NCBI RefSeq assembly: GCF_004298145.1
Contig: NZ_SCRH01000062.1
Span: forward strand, 1 to 64,000
Direction: 5' to 3'
Length of the DNA: 64,000 bases
Source: Mycobacterium sp.
Lineage (GTDB): Bacteria > Actinomycetota > Actinomycetes > Mycobacteriales > Mycobacteriaceae
The position numbers were made by a program, and so were the translations under genes. Shown piece by piece: positions 50,940 through 59,792 of this stretch. Position 1 is the stretch's first letter. Each line of letters opens with the position of its first letter. The notes under the pieces were generated by a model, which was not told the origin of the DNA, ran no database searches, and saw only the letters and a program-made list of their open reading frames with translations.

Positions 50940-52339
50940 GCCGTTCCCGCCTTTCCGAGCTGGGCATCGGGCATGGTGACTTGGGGTTTGTTGCCGCTGG
51001 ACACGTGCACCGCGTGGATCCCGGGCTTTTTCGACAGTTGGTCGAGCAGAGCGTCGAGTCCAGCCTTGTCGACATTCCAGTGCTGCACGGCCTCCGGTTG
51101 CTTTTGTAGCTTCGCGATGACGTCGTCGAGTTTGACGGGCTCGACGGTCTTGTGCCCACCACCGGCGCCGGCCCGGACGCCCCTCGCGCTCACGACTTGG
51201 GACGTGACAGCGCCGAGTGCTCCCCCGGTCAGACTTCCCAGCGCCATCTGACCGAGTACGGTTCCCGGGATCCCGGCCGCCGGGACCGCGGCCAGGCCGG
51301 CGGTCGGCGCCAGGCTGCTGGCCAGCCTGATTGCCGGGGTCGCCGACGCCCAGGCCGGTGGCACCGACAATTTGCCCACCACGTTCGCCTCGCCCATGCC
51401 CGCCGATGCCGCGCTGGTCAGGCCGGCGCCGGCCGAACGCAACCCGAGCCCGGCGCCCAGCGCGGACTTCGGGATTTCCAGGCCCTCAACGGGGAGGTTG
51501 TAGAACATCTTGAACTCGGTCATGGCGAGGTTGATCGGGCTCATACTGTCGTTGGCGACCGTGCTGAAGCGGCCGATGTCGGCGAGGATCCCGAAGGTGT
51601 TCTGCCACGTTGTTCCGGCCAGCGGTGACCCCGTGAGGTTATTGAGCATCTGGTCCCAAAAGTTCATGTAACCGCGCGAAGCGTTGCCGATGGCCTCGAG
51701 TAGCTGCGTGAATATGTTGGACGGTGGAGCCGCAGCGTTCGCGGCCGCGCCGGTACCGCTCGCCAGACTGCTGGCCTCGCCGACCGCGGTCGCCTGGGCG
51801 GCGATCCCGGTCGCAGTCGTGGTCTGCGGCGGCTCGGTGAACGGTGTCAGTCGCGTGGCGGCCGCCGACGCGCTGGCGTAGCCGAACATCGCTGCGGTGT
51901 CCTGCGCCCACATCTGTCCGTATTCGGCCTCGGTGGCGGCGATCGCGGTGGTGTTCTGCCCGAAGATATTCGTTGCCAACAGCATTGTCAGCCGCATCCG
52001 ATTGGCCGCGATCTCGGTCGGCGGCACGACGGCCGCGAAGGCGCTCTCGTAGGCGCTTGCGGCCGCCGTGGCTTGGATGGCCGCCGTCTTGGCCTGCACC
52101 GAGGTAGCCGACATCCATGCCACGTAGGGCGCCGCCGCGGCGGCCATGGCGACGGCCGACGGGCCGGTCCAGGCCTCGTTGGCCAGACCTTCGACGATCG
52201 ATCCGTAGGACGACGCCGTCGACTGCAGCTCGGCGGCCAAGGCATCCCACGCGGCGGCGGCCGTCAACATGGGTCCGGCGCCCGGACCCATGTACATCTC
52301 ACCAGAGGTGATTTCGGGTGGCTGGAACGCGAAATTCAT
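50936..52339 (-). CDS. PPE protein, SVP subgroup, with C-terminal GIHAVH extension
   Basis: A 467-residue PPE protein. The PPE motif begins MNFAFQPPEI, the helical N-terminal domain covers about 1-175 with WTGPSA, and the SVP motif GxxSVPxxW is GKLSVPPAW (about residue 327). After the SVP region a roughly 70-residue C-terminal segment ends NVDKAGLDALLDQLSKKPGI followed by HAVHVSSG. A related segment is found in the PPE at 54852-56255. It is expected to pair with a PE protein, be bound by EspG5 and leave through ESX-5. Coupled to the following DUF732 gene. Confidence 0.92.
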   Translation of the reverse strand: MNFAFQPPEITSGEMYMGPGAGPMLTAAAAWDALAAELQSTASSYGSIVEGLANEAWTGPSAVAMAAAAAPYVAWMSATSVQAKTAAIQATAAASAYESAFAAVVPPTEIAANRMRLTMLLATNIFGQNTTAIAATEAEYGQMWAQDTAAMFGYASASAAATRLTPFTEPPQTTTATGIAAQATAVGEASSLASGTGAAANAAAPPSNIFTQLLEAIGNASRGYMNFWDQMLNNLTGSPLAGTTWQNTFGILADIGRFSTVANDSMSPINLAMTEFKMFYNLPVEGLEIPKSALGAGLGLRSAGAGLTSAASAGMGEANVVGKLSVPPAWASATPAIRLASSLAPTAGLAAVPAAGIPGTVLGQMALGSLTGGALGAVTSQVVSARGVRAGAGGGHKTVEPVKLDDVIAKLQKQPEAVQHWNVDKAGLDALLDQLSKKPGIHAVHVSSGNKPQVTMPDAQLGKAGTA

Positions 52340-52494
52340 GGCCTCGCCTGTCCTGCGCCGGCCACATACGAACGAGTGCCGGCAAACATCTCGTCAATCG
52401 CCGACGTTTCCGGCTGTGTAGTCACCAAAGACATGGGTCGCCCTCCGCGTTTCATGTGGATCAATGCCATTTCAGGGGTCACGTCAACGGCCCC

Positions 52495-53736
52495 TCAATC
52501 CGCCGGAACCACGATGATGGTGGCGGTAGTGGCCGTCGTGGTCGCCGGCGCGGCGGCGCCGGTGGTGCCGTTACCGACGGTGCGCACACCGGCGCCCGCC
52601 AACGCGCGTCCGGCCAGACTCGCCATGGCCATCTCGCCGAACATGGCCCCGTGCGGCGTCGCAGGAATCGCCGGGACAGCCCCCAAACTCACGCCCGGCA
52701 GTACCGAGGCGACCGTCTTCAGCACGGGGGCGGCGGTGGCCCAGCTTTGCGGCACCGACAGCGATCCGACCAGGGTCGCGCGGCCCATCGAACCCGCCAC
52801 GCCCCCGGTGTCCGGTGTCATGGCCGAGACGTAGCCGCCCCGCAGCGGCGCCAGCGACGACAGCCCCCCGGCGGTCGCCTTCCCGCCGCCGAGCAGTTCG
52901 GCGACACCCGGTGCGTTTTGGGACAGACCCAGGGCCTGCAGGGACAGCAGCCACCAGCCGCCGGGCACGATGATCGCCCCGATGGGGCTGTAAGCGCCGG
53001 TGACGGCGGCAAAAAAGGGCCGCAGCGCGGCCGTGATCGGGTAAATCGCCTCGATGATCGATGCCGCCGGCGTCGCTGCCGCCGCCGAAGGGGTGGCCGC
53101 GAGGCCCTGCAACATCATGGGCGTCACGTTGATCAACGCAGGCAGCTGGGATTCGATATCCGACGCGGCACTGTGCGCCATCGCCGCGGATTGCCTTGCC
53201 ACCCCGGATGCATCGGTGGTCTGCGGTGGCTCGATGAACGGTGCCAGCCGCGTGGCCGCTGCCGACGAGCCGGCGTAGGCATACATCGCTACGGCATCCT
53301 GGGCCCACATTTCGGCGTACTCCGCTTCGGCCGCCGCGATGGAGGCGGTGTTCTGCCCGAGGATGTTGGTGGCGATCAGAGTCATCACCAGGCTGCGGTT
53401 GGCGGCGATCACCGGCGGGGGCACCGTCGCCGCGAACGCGGTCTCATACGCTGCGGCGGCGAGTCTGGCCTGCATCGCCGCCTGCTCCGCCGTTGCCGCG
53501 GACGCCGTCGCCCACGACACGTACGGCGCGACCGCGGCGCTCATCGACGCCGCCGCCGGACCCAACCATGACCCGATGGTCATGCCCGTGATCGTCGAGT
53601 TGTAGGCCGCCGCGTAGGAATGCAGTTCGGCTCCCAGCGCATCCCATGCCGCAGCCGCGGCCAGCAACGGCCCCGATCCGGCCCCGACGTACATCCGTCC
53701 TGAATTGACCTCTGGTGGCAACGCACCGAAATCCAC
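52495..53736 (-). CDS. PPE protein, SVP subgroup, C-terminus ending ATIIVVPAD
   Basis: A 413-residue PPE protein: N-terminal domain MDFGALPPEVNSGRM to about 175, a variable Ala/Gly-rich middle, SVP motif GSLSVPQSW at about residue 330, and a threonine-rich tail ending ATIIVVPAD. GTG 53736 is preceded by GGGAGG 7 nt upstream. The tail matches that of the PPE at 56323-57573, so the two are probably duplicates. Predicted ESX-5 substrate. Confidence 0.92.
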   Translation of the reverse strand: MDFGALPPEVNSGRMYVGAGSGPLLAAAAAWDALGAELHSYAAAYNSTITGMTIGSWLGPAAASMSAAVAPYVSWATASAATAEQAAMQARLAAAAYETAFAATVPPPVIAANRSLVMTLIATNILGQNTASIAAAEAEYAEMWAQDAVAMYAYAGSSAAATRLAPFIEPPQTTDASGVARQSAAMAHSAASDIESQLPALINVTPMMLQGLAATPSAAAATPAASIIEAIYPITAALRPFFAAVTGAYSPIGAIIVPGGWWLLSLQALGLSQNAPGVAELLGGGKATAGGLSSLAPLRGGYVSAMTPDTGGVAGSMGRATLVGSLSVPQSWATAAPVLKTVASVLPGVSLGAVPAIPATPHGAMFGEMAMASLAGRALAGAGVRTVGNGTTGAAAPATTTATTATIIVVPAD

Positions 53737-54031
53737 CAGCTACCTCCCGTATCCCAATGGCGCAAGGGTAGGGGCGAATATGCAGCCAGCTCGCAAACGA
53801 GCCACGGCTCAAATGGAATTCATGAGATCTGCCGGCGAAGCATATGCATATTCCATGTGTTTCTTGCCGGCAGCACTCCTTCGGCCCCTCGCCTGAGAAT
53901 TTCTCAGGGTCGGTATCCGGCCCGCGGCGCAGGTGCGAGGACTGATTCCTGCGCGGTGAATTTCAGGCTTTCACAGCGGCTTTCGGGTGTGACACAGACT
54001 TCTCGACCGCAGTCGCCGCGTTGCCCCGGGG
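53737..54031 (-). other. Gap inside the PPE island with palindromes
   Basis: A 295-nt region without a gene. It contains the perfect palindrome CTGAGAATTTCTCAG (53893-53907) and the AT-rich palindromic GCATATGCATATTC near 53840, either of which could mark an internal transcription stop or promoter before the downstream PPE pair. Confidence 0.45.
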
Positions 54032-54373
54032 CTATCTTTGGTTAAGTTGCTGTGGGCAATAGTATTTCGCTGCGATCGCCAAGAACGACGTTGCGTGATC
54101 GTCGGTGAGTCCGGGATTTTCGCTCTTCAGTTCGTCCACCATTTGGGGACCCATCTCGCCGTGTCCCATTGACACGCACACGGCTTTGGCGAATTTTATT
54201 GCCCCGTCCGGGGTGGCGTACGTGATGCCCGCGCTGCGCAGCGACGCAAGGAAGCTTGCTTCCTCGCCACCGGTTGTCGCCGGATCACCGTGCGCGAGCG
54301 GGGCCAGAACAATCGCGGCGGAAACGCCGACGCTCAGCGCCACCAGCAGTCTCATAACTCGTGATTGTCCCAT
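54032..54373 (-). CDS. Secreted DUF732 protein, second copy
   Basis: A 113-residue DUF732 protein with a signal peptide (about 1-29, VALSVGVSAAIVLAPLAHG) and two cysteines in KAVCVSMGHGEMG and KYYCPQQLNQR. The alternative start at 54355 would shorten the product by six residues and leave a normal signal peptide. It lies 95 nt after another DUF732 gene on the same strand. Similar to Rv1810. Function unknown. Confidence 0.85.
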   Translation of the reverse strand: MGQSRVMRLLVALSVGVSAAIVLAPLAHGDPATTGGEEASFLASLRSAGITYATPDGAIKFAKAVCVSMGHGEMGPQMVDELKSENPGLTDDHATSFLAIAAKYYCPQQLNQR

Positions 54374-54468
54374 GCTGCGGGGAAGCGCGCAGCGCTGGAT
54401 CTCACGCTGTAGACATGTTGGGCGACACCGTACTCCACGTCACCGCCCGAGAGATGGGCGGCGACGTG

Positions 54469-54795
54469 TCATGCCTTGGAGAGTTGGCTGGGGCAGTAGA
54501 ACTTCGCGGACAGCACAGCGAAATTCGATGCCATCTCCATGTCCATCCCGGGGTTGTGGGTTTTCACGTCGTGGACGACCTCGAGGCCCGGTTCGCCGTT
54601 GTTCAAGCACGAGCACACCGCCCTTCCGGCGGCGACGGCCGAGCCCGGGGTGGAAAAGCTGAAGCCGGCTTGATGCAGCGCCGCGATGAAGCCTCCGTCG
54701 TCGCCGCCCGGTTCTGGTACCGGATCGGCGTAGGCCGGTGCGGCAAGGCCGATCATCGCGAACGCGCTGAGTAGCGTCAGTAGTGGTTTCATCAT
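54469..54795 (-). CDS. Secreted DUF732 protein, third copy
   Basis: A 108-residue DUF732 protein with signal peptide MMKPLLTLLSAFAMIGLAAP ending near AYA. The mature part has GRAVCSCLNNGEPG (an extra cysteine beyond the usual two) and KFYCPSQLSKA. AAGGGTGACGA precedes the start. It follows the PPE gene at 54852-56255, the same PPE-then-DUF732 order as 50936-52339 followed by 50622-50939. Confidence 0.85.
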   Translation of the reverse strand: MMKPLLTLLSAFAMIGLAAPAYADPVPEPGGDDGGFIAALHQAGFSFSTPGSAVAAGRAVCSCLNNGEPGLEVVHDVKTHNPGMDMEMASNFAVLSAKFYCPSQLSKA

Positions 54796-54851
54796 TCGTC
54801 ACCCTTCTGTTGCAACCTGTGAACCGCGTGAACACTGGTTTGCCTTGTTCC

Positions 54852-56255
54852 CTAACCCAACTGGGCATCGACGGGCAGGACTTTGGACGTGGCCCCCTTC
54901 TTCAGGTGCACAGCGTGGATGCCGGGCTTCTTGGCCAGCTGCTCGAGTAGCGCGTCGAGGTTTTCCTGATCGACGTTGTGGTGCTGCACGCTTTCGGGCT
55001 TCTCCGAGATTTGTGCGACGAGGCGTTTCAGCTGTTCCGGTGATCCCTTGTCGTGAAGGTCCTTGATCGGAGCCATCCGATTACGGACGCCGGCACGAAC
55101 CGCCGTGGGGGCCCCGGAACCCGCAGCGCTGCCCAGCATCCCGGCCAGCCCCATCGAACTGAACAGGCTTCCCCCGCCCAGCGTGGCCGCCGGCACGGCC
55201 TCGGTCCCGGTGGCCGACAGGGCGGCAGCCACGGTCCGGATGGAGGGGGTGGCCGTGGCCCAGCTGGGTGGGATCGACAGCTTGCCGACCAGAGTGCCGG
55301 CGTTTCCCATGCCTGCGAGGGGGTTGATCGCGCCGAACAGGGTGCCGCGACCGAAGCCCAGCGCCCCCAGCCCGGCGCCCAGCGCGTCTTTCGGCAACGC
55401 GCCGTAGGCGACGGGTGGGGCGAACTTGAGCCACTGCGACAACGGGAAATTGATCAGCAACCCGATGTCGTTGAACTGCGTGGTCAGGCCCAACGGCACC
55501 TTCACGGCGTTGTACATGGCGGTGTATAAGCTGGCCCCGCCCGGGACGGTGTTGAAGAGATTCGTCATGAACGTCTGATAGACGTACGCCAGGTTCGCCG
55601 GGCCCGAGAATGCCCCGCTAAACGGCAGTGTGGTGGTCGCTGCCGCCGCCGCGGTGCTCGCCACATTGGCGGCCGGGCTGCCGGCCCCCGAGGACACGGC
55701 GGCCGCTTGCATCGGTTCGGCCGCCTCGTTGGTGGTCTTGGGCGCCGGACTGAACTCCGTCAATTGGTTGCCGGCGGTGGCCGACGAGGCGAAGTAGGTG
55801 TCCATCGCCGCGGCGTCCTCTGCCCAGAACTCGCCGTACTGGGCCTCGTTCGCGGCGATCGCCGACGTGTTCTGCCCAACGACGTTGGTGACCACCAGTT
55901 GTGCGAGCAGGGCACGGTTTTCCGCGATCACCGCCGGCGGCACGTGTGCGGCGAACGCGGTCTCGTAGGCGGCCGCCGCCTCGGTGGCCCGGATCGCGGA
56001 TTGTGCGGCGCGCGCGGCGGTTTGCCGCATCCAGGCCACGTATGCGGCGGCCGCGGATGCCATGGCAAGCGACGACGGGCCCACCCAGGGCCCAGCCGTC
56101 AGGCTCGAGATCACCGACGAATAGGACGACGCGCTGGACTGCAATTCGGTGGCCAGCTCCTGCCAGGCCGTCGCCGCGGCCACCAACGATTCAGCACCCG
56201 GACCGCTGTACATCCGGCCCGAGTTGAACTCCGGCGGAAAGGCTCCGTAAAACAT
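54852..56255 (-). CDS. PPE protein, SVP subgroup, with C-terminal GIHAVH extension
   Basis: A 467-residue PPE protein, identical in length to the PPE at 50936-52339. N-terminus MFYGAFPPEFNSGRM, WVGPSS at about residue 56, SVP motif GKLSIPPSW (Ile for Val, about residue 330), then a C-terminal segment with PESVQHHNVDQENLDALLEQ and KKPGIHAVHLKKG. The tail is clearly homologous to that of its counterpart. AAGGGGACC lies before the ATG. Predicted ESX-5 substrate. Confidence 0.92.
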   Translation of the reverse strand: MFYGAFPPEFNSGRMYSGPGAESLVAAATAWQELATELQSSASSYSSVISSLTAGPWVGPSSLAMASAAAAYVAWMRQTAARAAQSAIRATEAAAAYETAFAAHVPPAVIAENRALLAQLVVTNVVGQNTSAIAANEAQYGEFWAEDAAAMDTYFASSATAGNQLTEFSPAPKTTNEAAEPMQAAAVSSGAGSPAANVASTAAAAATTTLPFSGAFSGPANLAYVYQTFMTNLFNTVPGGASLYTAMYNAVKVPLGLTTQFNDIGLLINFPLSQWLKFAPPVAYGALPKDALGAGLGALGFGRGTLFGAINPLAGMGNAGTLVGKLSIPPSWATATPSIRTVAAALSATGTEAVPAATLGGGSLFSSMGLAGMLGSAAGSGAPTAVRAGVRNRMAPIKDLHDKGSPEQLKRLVAQISEKPESVQHHNVDQENLDALLEQLAKKPGIHAVHLKKGATSKVLPVDAQLG

Positions 56256-56322
56256 TTCTGGTCCCCTTACCTAGGTGTTCTGGTGGACAGTTCTTGGCTG
56301 CCAGGCGATTTGGTCATCGCGG

Positions 56323-57573
56323 TCATTCCTCGATGCACGGGATCACGATGATGGTGGCTGCGGCCGGGTCGGCCTCGGCGGCGACACCGCCCACCGATCC
56401 CACCGCCGCGGCGGCGCCGCCGAACGGCCGGGTCGCGGCGGCGGCGATGGCGCGTCCCGCCAGGCCGGACAGGGCCATCTGGCTGAATATGCCCTCCTCG
56501 CCGGCCAGCGCGGCCGGCATACCGCTCGGCAACACCTGGGCGAGCGTTCGGATGGCCGGAACGGCCTCCGTCCAGCCCTGCGGCACCGACATGCTGCCGA
56601 CCAGGGCGGCCTTGCCCATCGACCCCGACACCTGCCCTGCCCCGACCGCCGAGCTGAGCATGGGCTTGACGGCATTGGCGCCACCGGTCAGGGGCGCCAA
56701 TGCTCCCGAAATGGCTTTCGGCCCAGCCAGATAGGCGGCCGCGCCCTGCCCGTTCTGGCCCCAGGCGTACGCCTGCCCGAACGACAGGAACGGACCGCCC
56801 GGAATGCTGCTCCACGACTGCGGTGAGTACACGCCGGTCAGTACCGACCAGAACTCGTTCCAGTTGGTGATGAAACTCGGCGTCGTCAGTCCGGTGGACG
56901 TGGTTCCCGTCGTGCTGGCGTTGGTCACGCTTTGCACCGCCGGCTGCAGCGTGCCGCTCAGCTGCGACAGCTGGGTGGCAGTGTTCGAACTGGACTGCCC
57001 GCTGCTCTGGGCGACCGCGGCGGCTTGCGTGGGGCCGGCCGATTCATTCGCGGTGCGTGGGGGTTCGGCGAACGGTGTCAGCGCCGACGCGCTCGCCGAG
57101 GAGGCCGCGTAGCCGTACATGGCGGCGGCATCCTGCGCCCACATCTCCATGTAGTGGGCCTCGGTGGCGGCGATGGCCGGCGTGTTCTGGCCAAGGATGT
57201 TGGTGGCGACCAATGTGGCGAGCAGGGCACGGTTGGCCGCGATCACCGGCGGCGGCACGGTCGCCGCGAACGCCGCCTCGTAGGCGCCGGCGGCGAGCTT
57301 GACCCGGGCGCCCACCTCCTCGGCCTGTGCGGAGGTGGCATGGATCCACGCCACATACGGGGCGGCCGCGGCAGCCATCGCCAGGGCTGACGGGCCCGTC
57401 CACGGGCCCGTCGTGAGCGTCTCGATGGTGGAGCCGTACGCCGCCCCCGTCGACTGCAGCTCCGCGGCCAATTCGTCCCATGCAGCCGCGGCGGCCAGCA
57501 GCGGCCCCGATCCCGCGCCGACGTACATCCGCCCCGAGTTGTATTCCGGCGGATACGCACCGAAATCCAGCAT
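56323..57573 (-). CDS. PPE protein, SVP subgroup, C-terminus with ATIIVIP
   Basis: A 416-residue PPE protein with N-terminus MLDFGAYPPEYNSGRM, WTGPSA near residue 57, SVP motif GSMSVPQGW (about residue 325) and tail ATIIVIPCIEE, matching the tail class of the PPE at 52495-53736. ATG 57573 was chosen to give the canonical PPE start; the frame is open to 57609. About 1 kb of gene-poor sequence lies upstream, so it may have its own promoter. Confidence 0.92.
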   Translation of the reverse strand: MLDFGAYPPEYNSGRMYVGAGSGPLLAAAAAWDELAAELQSTGAAYGSTIETLTTGPWTGPSALAMAAAAAPYVAWIHATSAQAEEVGARVKLAAGAYEAAFAATVPPPVIAANRALLATLVATNILGQNTPAIAATEAHYMEMWAQDAAAMYGYAASSASASALTPFAEPPRTANESAGPTQAAAVAQSSGQSSSNTATQLSQLSGTLQPAVQSVTNASTTGTTSTGLTTPSFITNWNEFWSVLTGVYSPQSWSSIPGGPFLSFGQAYAWGQNGQGAAAYLAGPKAISGALAPLTGGANAVKPMLSSAVGAGQVSGSMGKAALVGSMSVPQGWTEAVPAIRTLAQVLPSGMPAALAGEEGIFSQMALSGLAGRAIAAAATRPFGGAAAAVGSVGGVAAEADPAAATIIVIPCIEE

Positions 57574-58001
57574 CCAATACCTTCCACATGTGCGTTCAAG
57601 TGCTATCAAATATGTGTGCAGATTCCACGAACTGAAGAGGTCCGTACCGTCTAGCTGCAGTCCGGTGTCATCATCGGCAAGCGACTAGTCAAGCCACATT
57701 GTTGATGCAACGACAATGCTGCCAAACATATATTTCGATCCCCTTCTCCGGAGGTAAACGTCTGTAAGAAGTAAATGTCTAGGCCGTCTGGATCTCTGTG
57801 AGAACAACGCACGACAGCGACCGTAAGATACTATGAACCACATGCTTGAGCCGATATAGAGCGGTGCCTAGCAACGGATCGAACGCGATTTGATACGTAA
57901 AGTCGGCCCGTCGGTGGATTACGATGAAGGAATCGGCACCATTGCCGATCGCAACGATCTCGGAAACTGTCTTACCGCGACCGATAGTGAACCCGAGATA
58001 T
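57574..58001 (-). other. Gene-poor, lower-GC stretch inside the PPE island
   Basis: No intact gene. The GC content is visibly lower than in flanking PPE genes. On the minus strand an 85-codon open frame without ATG/GTG start runs 58036-57779 (containing YLGFTIGRGKTVSEIVAIGN then IVIHRRADFTYQIAFDPLLG). It looks protein-like but I cannot assign it, and it may be the remnant of a decayed gene. The remaining 57574-57778 presumably includes the promoter and leader of the PPE at 56323. Confidence 0.45.
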
Positions 58002-58356
58002 CTATTTCCAAATTGAATATATGAAATCGCAGCCCATCAGGAATGGCGATTGACCCGCGACATTACCGATCGCCGTGAATCCCAAGCTCGAGTTGAGGAC
58101 GCGCCCGGTATTCGCCATACTGCCCGCAGGCTGAACCATTCGTCCCGTAGGGGCCTGCTCGTCGATGACCTCCACGCCGCGATGCGACACCCGCGCTGAA
58201 CTCCCGGCGCGCCACCAGAAGCGCACCACCCCACAAGCCGGCGGTGGCATCCACACCGCTAACCACGGCCCGGTAACCGGGCTCCACGGACGCGCCCCGG
58301 GCGCGGATCACGGCACCGTGGGCGCCCCCGGTGCCGAATGGGTAGTTGACCGTCAC
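58002..58356 (-). pseudogene. Frameshifted EsxN-type WXG100 gene
   Basis: The reading starting GTG 58356 (GAGGAG 6 nt upstream) gives VTVNYPFGTGGAHGAVIRAR, ATAGLWGGALLVARREFSA. After one extra base in the CCC run at 58190-58192 the next frame continues GVEVIDEQAPTGRMVQPAGS, MANTGRVLNSSLGF. This aligns end to end with the EsxN/QILSS-partner family (TINYQFGDVDAHGAMIRAQ, DFWGGAGSVACQEF, QVIYEQANAHGQKVQAAGNN, MAQTDSAVGSSWA). The WGG turn is preserved. A single frameshift plus loss of the terminal W indicates a decayed ESX-5 secreted effector. The second frame runs on to a stop at 58002. Confidence 0.72.
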
Positions 58357-58575
58357 ACCGTTCTCCTCAGGTTCACTCATACGAGTAGACGCGGCCAATC
58401 TGCCGTGGGACTGGTTAGCTACTGATGGTTTCCTGTGGAGCCGTAACCGGCCCTCACAACGACGTTTACGACCCTGTGAGCATTCGCGGAGGGGCCTCGC
58501 CTAGTTGCTGTGCGACGCAATTGGGGAAATCAGGGTTCTCAGGATGCGCCCGGCACCCGCGCTCGGCCCCCGGTG

Positions 58576-59769
58576 TCAACCGGCGGCCGGCGGACGAGCG
58601 ATGACGCGGGGCCGGAAGCCGTACAAGGGAGCGGCGAACTCTTCCTCCTGCCCACCGGGCATGGCTCCGAGCGGCATGCCCGGCGCTCCCACCGGTCCGG
58701 CGTCTTGCATAACCATGGGTGTCGTACCCAACACGCCGTGATACACCCCTGCGCCCAGGCGGGTCGTTGCCGCCACCGGGGTGATGGTTGCTCCGGCCGC
58801 GGCCCAAGCCGGGGGTACCGAGAGCGTTCCGACCGGGCTCGCCTGTCCGATTCCGGCGGAAGCGGCCAGGCCCGGCAGGGAGCCGAGCACGCCGCTCCGG
58901 CCCAGGCCGGCGGCGAGATCGGCGGCGGCGGTGTCGCCCGCCGCGTCGGGGAACACGGAGCTGAACGCGGTCACCGAATCGATCATCGATGTCGGGTTCA
59001 GTAGCCCGCTGGTGGTGAACGCGTTGGACAAGTTCGCCACCGAGGCGTTGTTGAGGAAGCTTCCCAGCAGCGACCCGTTGGACCCGTCCAGGAAGTTCAT
59101 CAAGCCGGCCAGGCCCGTGGTGGAGTGGTTGGTGTTAGGCGCGAGCCCCAGCCACTCGAGCAGTCCGCCCGTCGACGTGCCGGTGGTCGAGTTGTCGGCC
59201 GCCTGCGCCACCGCGGCGGCCTGCTCGGCAACCCCGCCGGTGTGGGCGGTGGACGGCGGCGCCGTCATGGGCGTCAACTCGGTGGCCGTGCTCGAGGCAC
59301 TGGCATAGCCATTCATGGCGCCCGCATCTTGGGCCCACATTTCGGCGTATCGCGCCTCGGTCGCCGCGATCGCCGCGGCATTTTGACCAATCAGATTGCC
59401 GGCCAACAGATTCGACAGCAGAACTCGGTTGGCCGTGACGACCGCCGGCGGTACCGTCATGGTGAAGGCCGTCTCATAGGCGGCCGCCGCGGCATTGGCC
59501 TGCGCGCCGGCCTGCTCGGCTTGAGTCGCGGTGCTGCCCAGCCACGCCGCATAGGGTGCCCCCGCGGCCGCCATCAGCATCGACGACGGACCCAGCCAGC
59601 CCTCACCGGTCAGCCCCGAAATCACCGATCCGTAACCGGCCGCCGCGGAGCGCAATTCAGCGGCCATCGTGTTCCAGGCGGCGCCAGCGGCCACCATTGA
59701 TGCCGAGCCGGGCCCCGCGTACATGCGAGCCGAATTGATCTCTGGCGGAAACGCCGCGAAATCGAGCAT
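58576..59769 (-). CDS. PPE protein, SVP subgroup, C-terminus RPPAAG
   Basis: A 397-residue PPE protein with N-terminus MLDFAAFPPEINSARM, WLGPSS near residue 57, SVP motif GTLSVPPAW (about residue 300) and the terminal YGFRPRVIARPPAAG. The tail is shared with the next PPE upstream (59793-60956), indicating duplication. It is separated from that gene by 23 nt, so co-transcribed. Predicted ESX-5 substrate. Confidence 0.92.
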   Translation of the reverse strand: MLDFAAFPPEINSARMYAGPGSASMVAAGAAWNTMAAELRSAAAGYGSVISGLTGEGWLGPSSMLMAAAGAPYAAWLGSTATQAEQAGAQANAAAAAYETAFTMTVPPAVVTANRVLLSNLLAGNLIGQNAAAIAATEARYAEMWAQDAGAMNGYASASSTATELTPMTAPPSTAHTGGVAEQAAAVAQAADNSTTGTSTGGLLEWLGLAPNTNHSTTGLAGLMNFLDGSNGSLLGSFLNNASVANLSNAFTTSGLLNPTSMIDSVTAFSSVFPDAAGDTAAADLAAGLGRSGVLGSLPGLAASAGIGQASPVGTLSVPPAWAAAGATITPVAATTRLGAGVYHGVLGTTPMVMQDAGPVGAPGMPLGAMPGGQEEEFAAPLYGFRPRVIARPPAAG

Positions 59770-59792
59770 GACACTTTCTCCTTCGAATTCCG

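Noticed and set aside
57841..58036. EspG5 fragment as explanation of the 85-codon open frame
   Set aside because: Considered because espG follows esx pairs in ESX loci, but the residues do not resemble what I know of EspG5; left unassigned.
58381..58575. EsxM-like partner upstream of the decayed Esx gene
   Set aside because: All three minus-strand frames were read and none shows WXG100 features or an ATG with a ribosome site.
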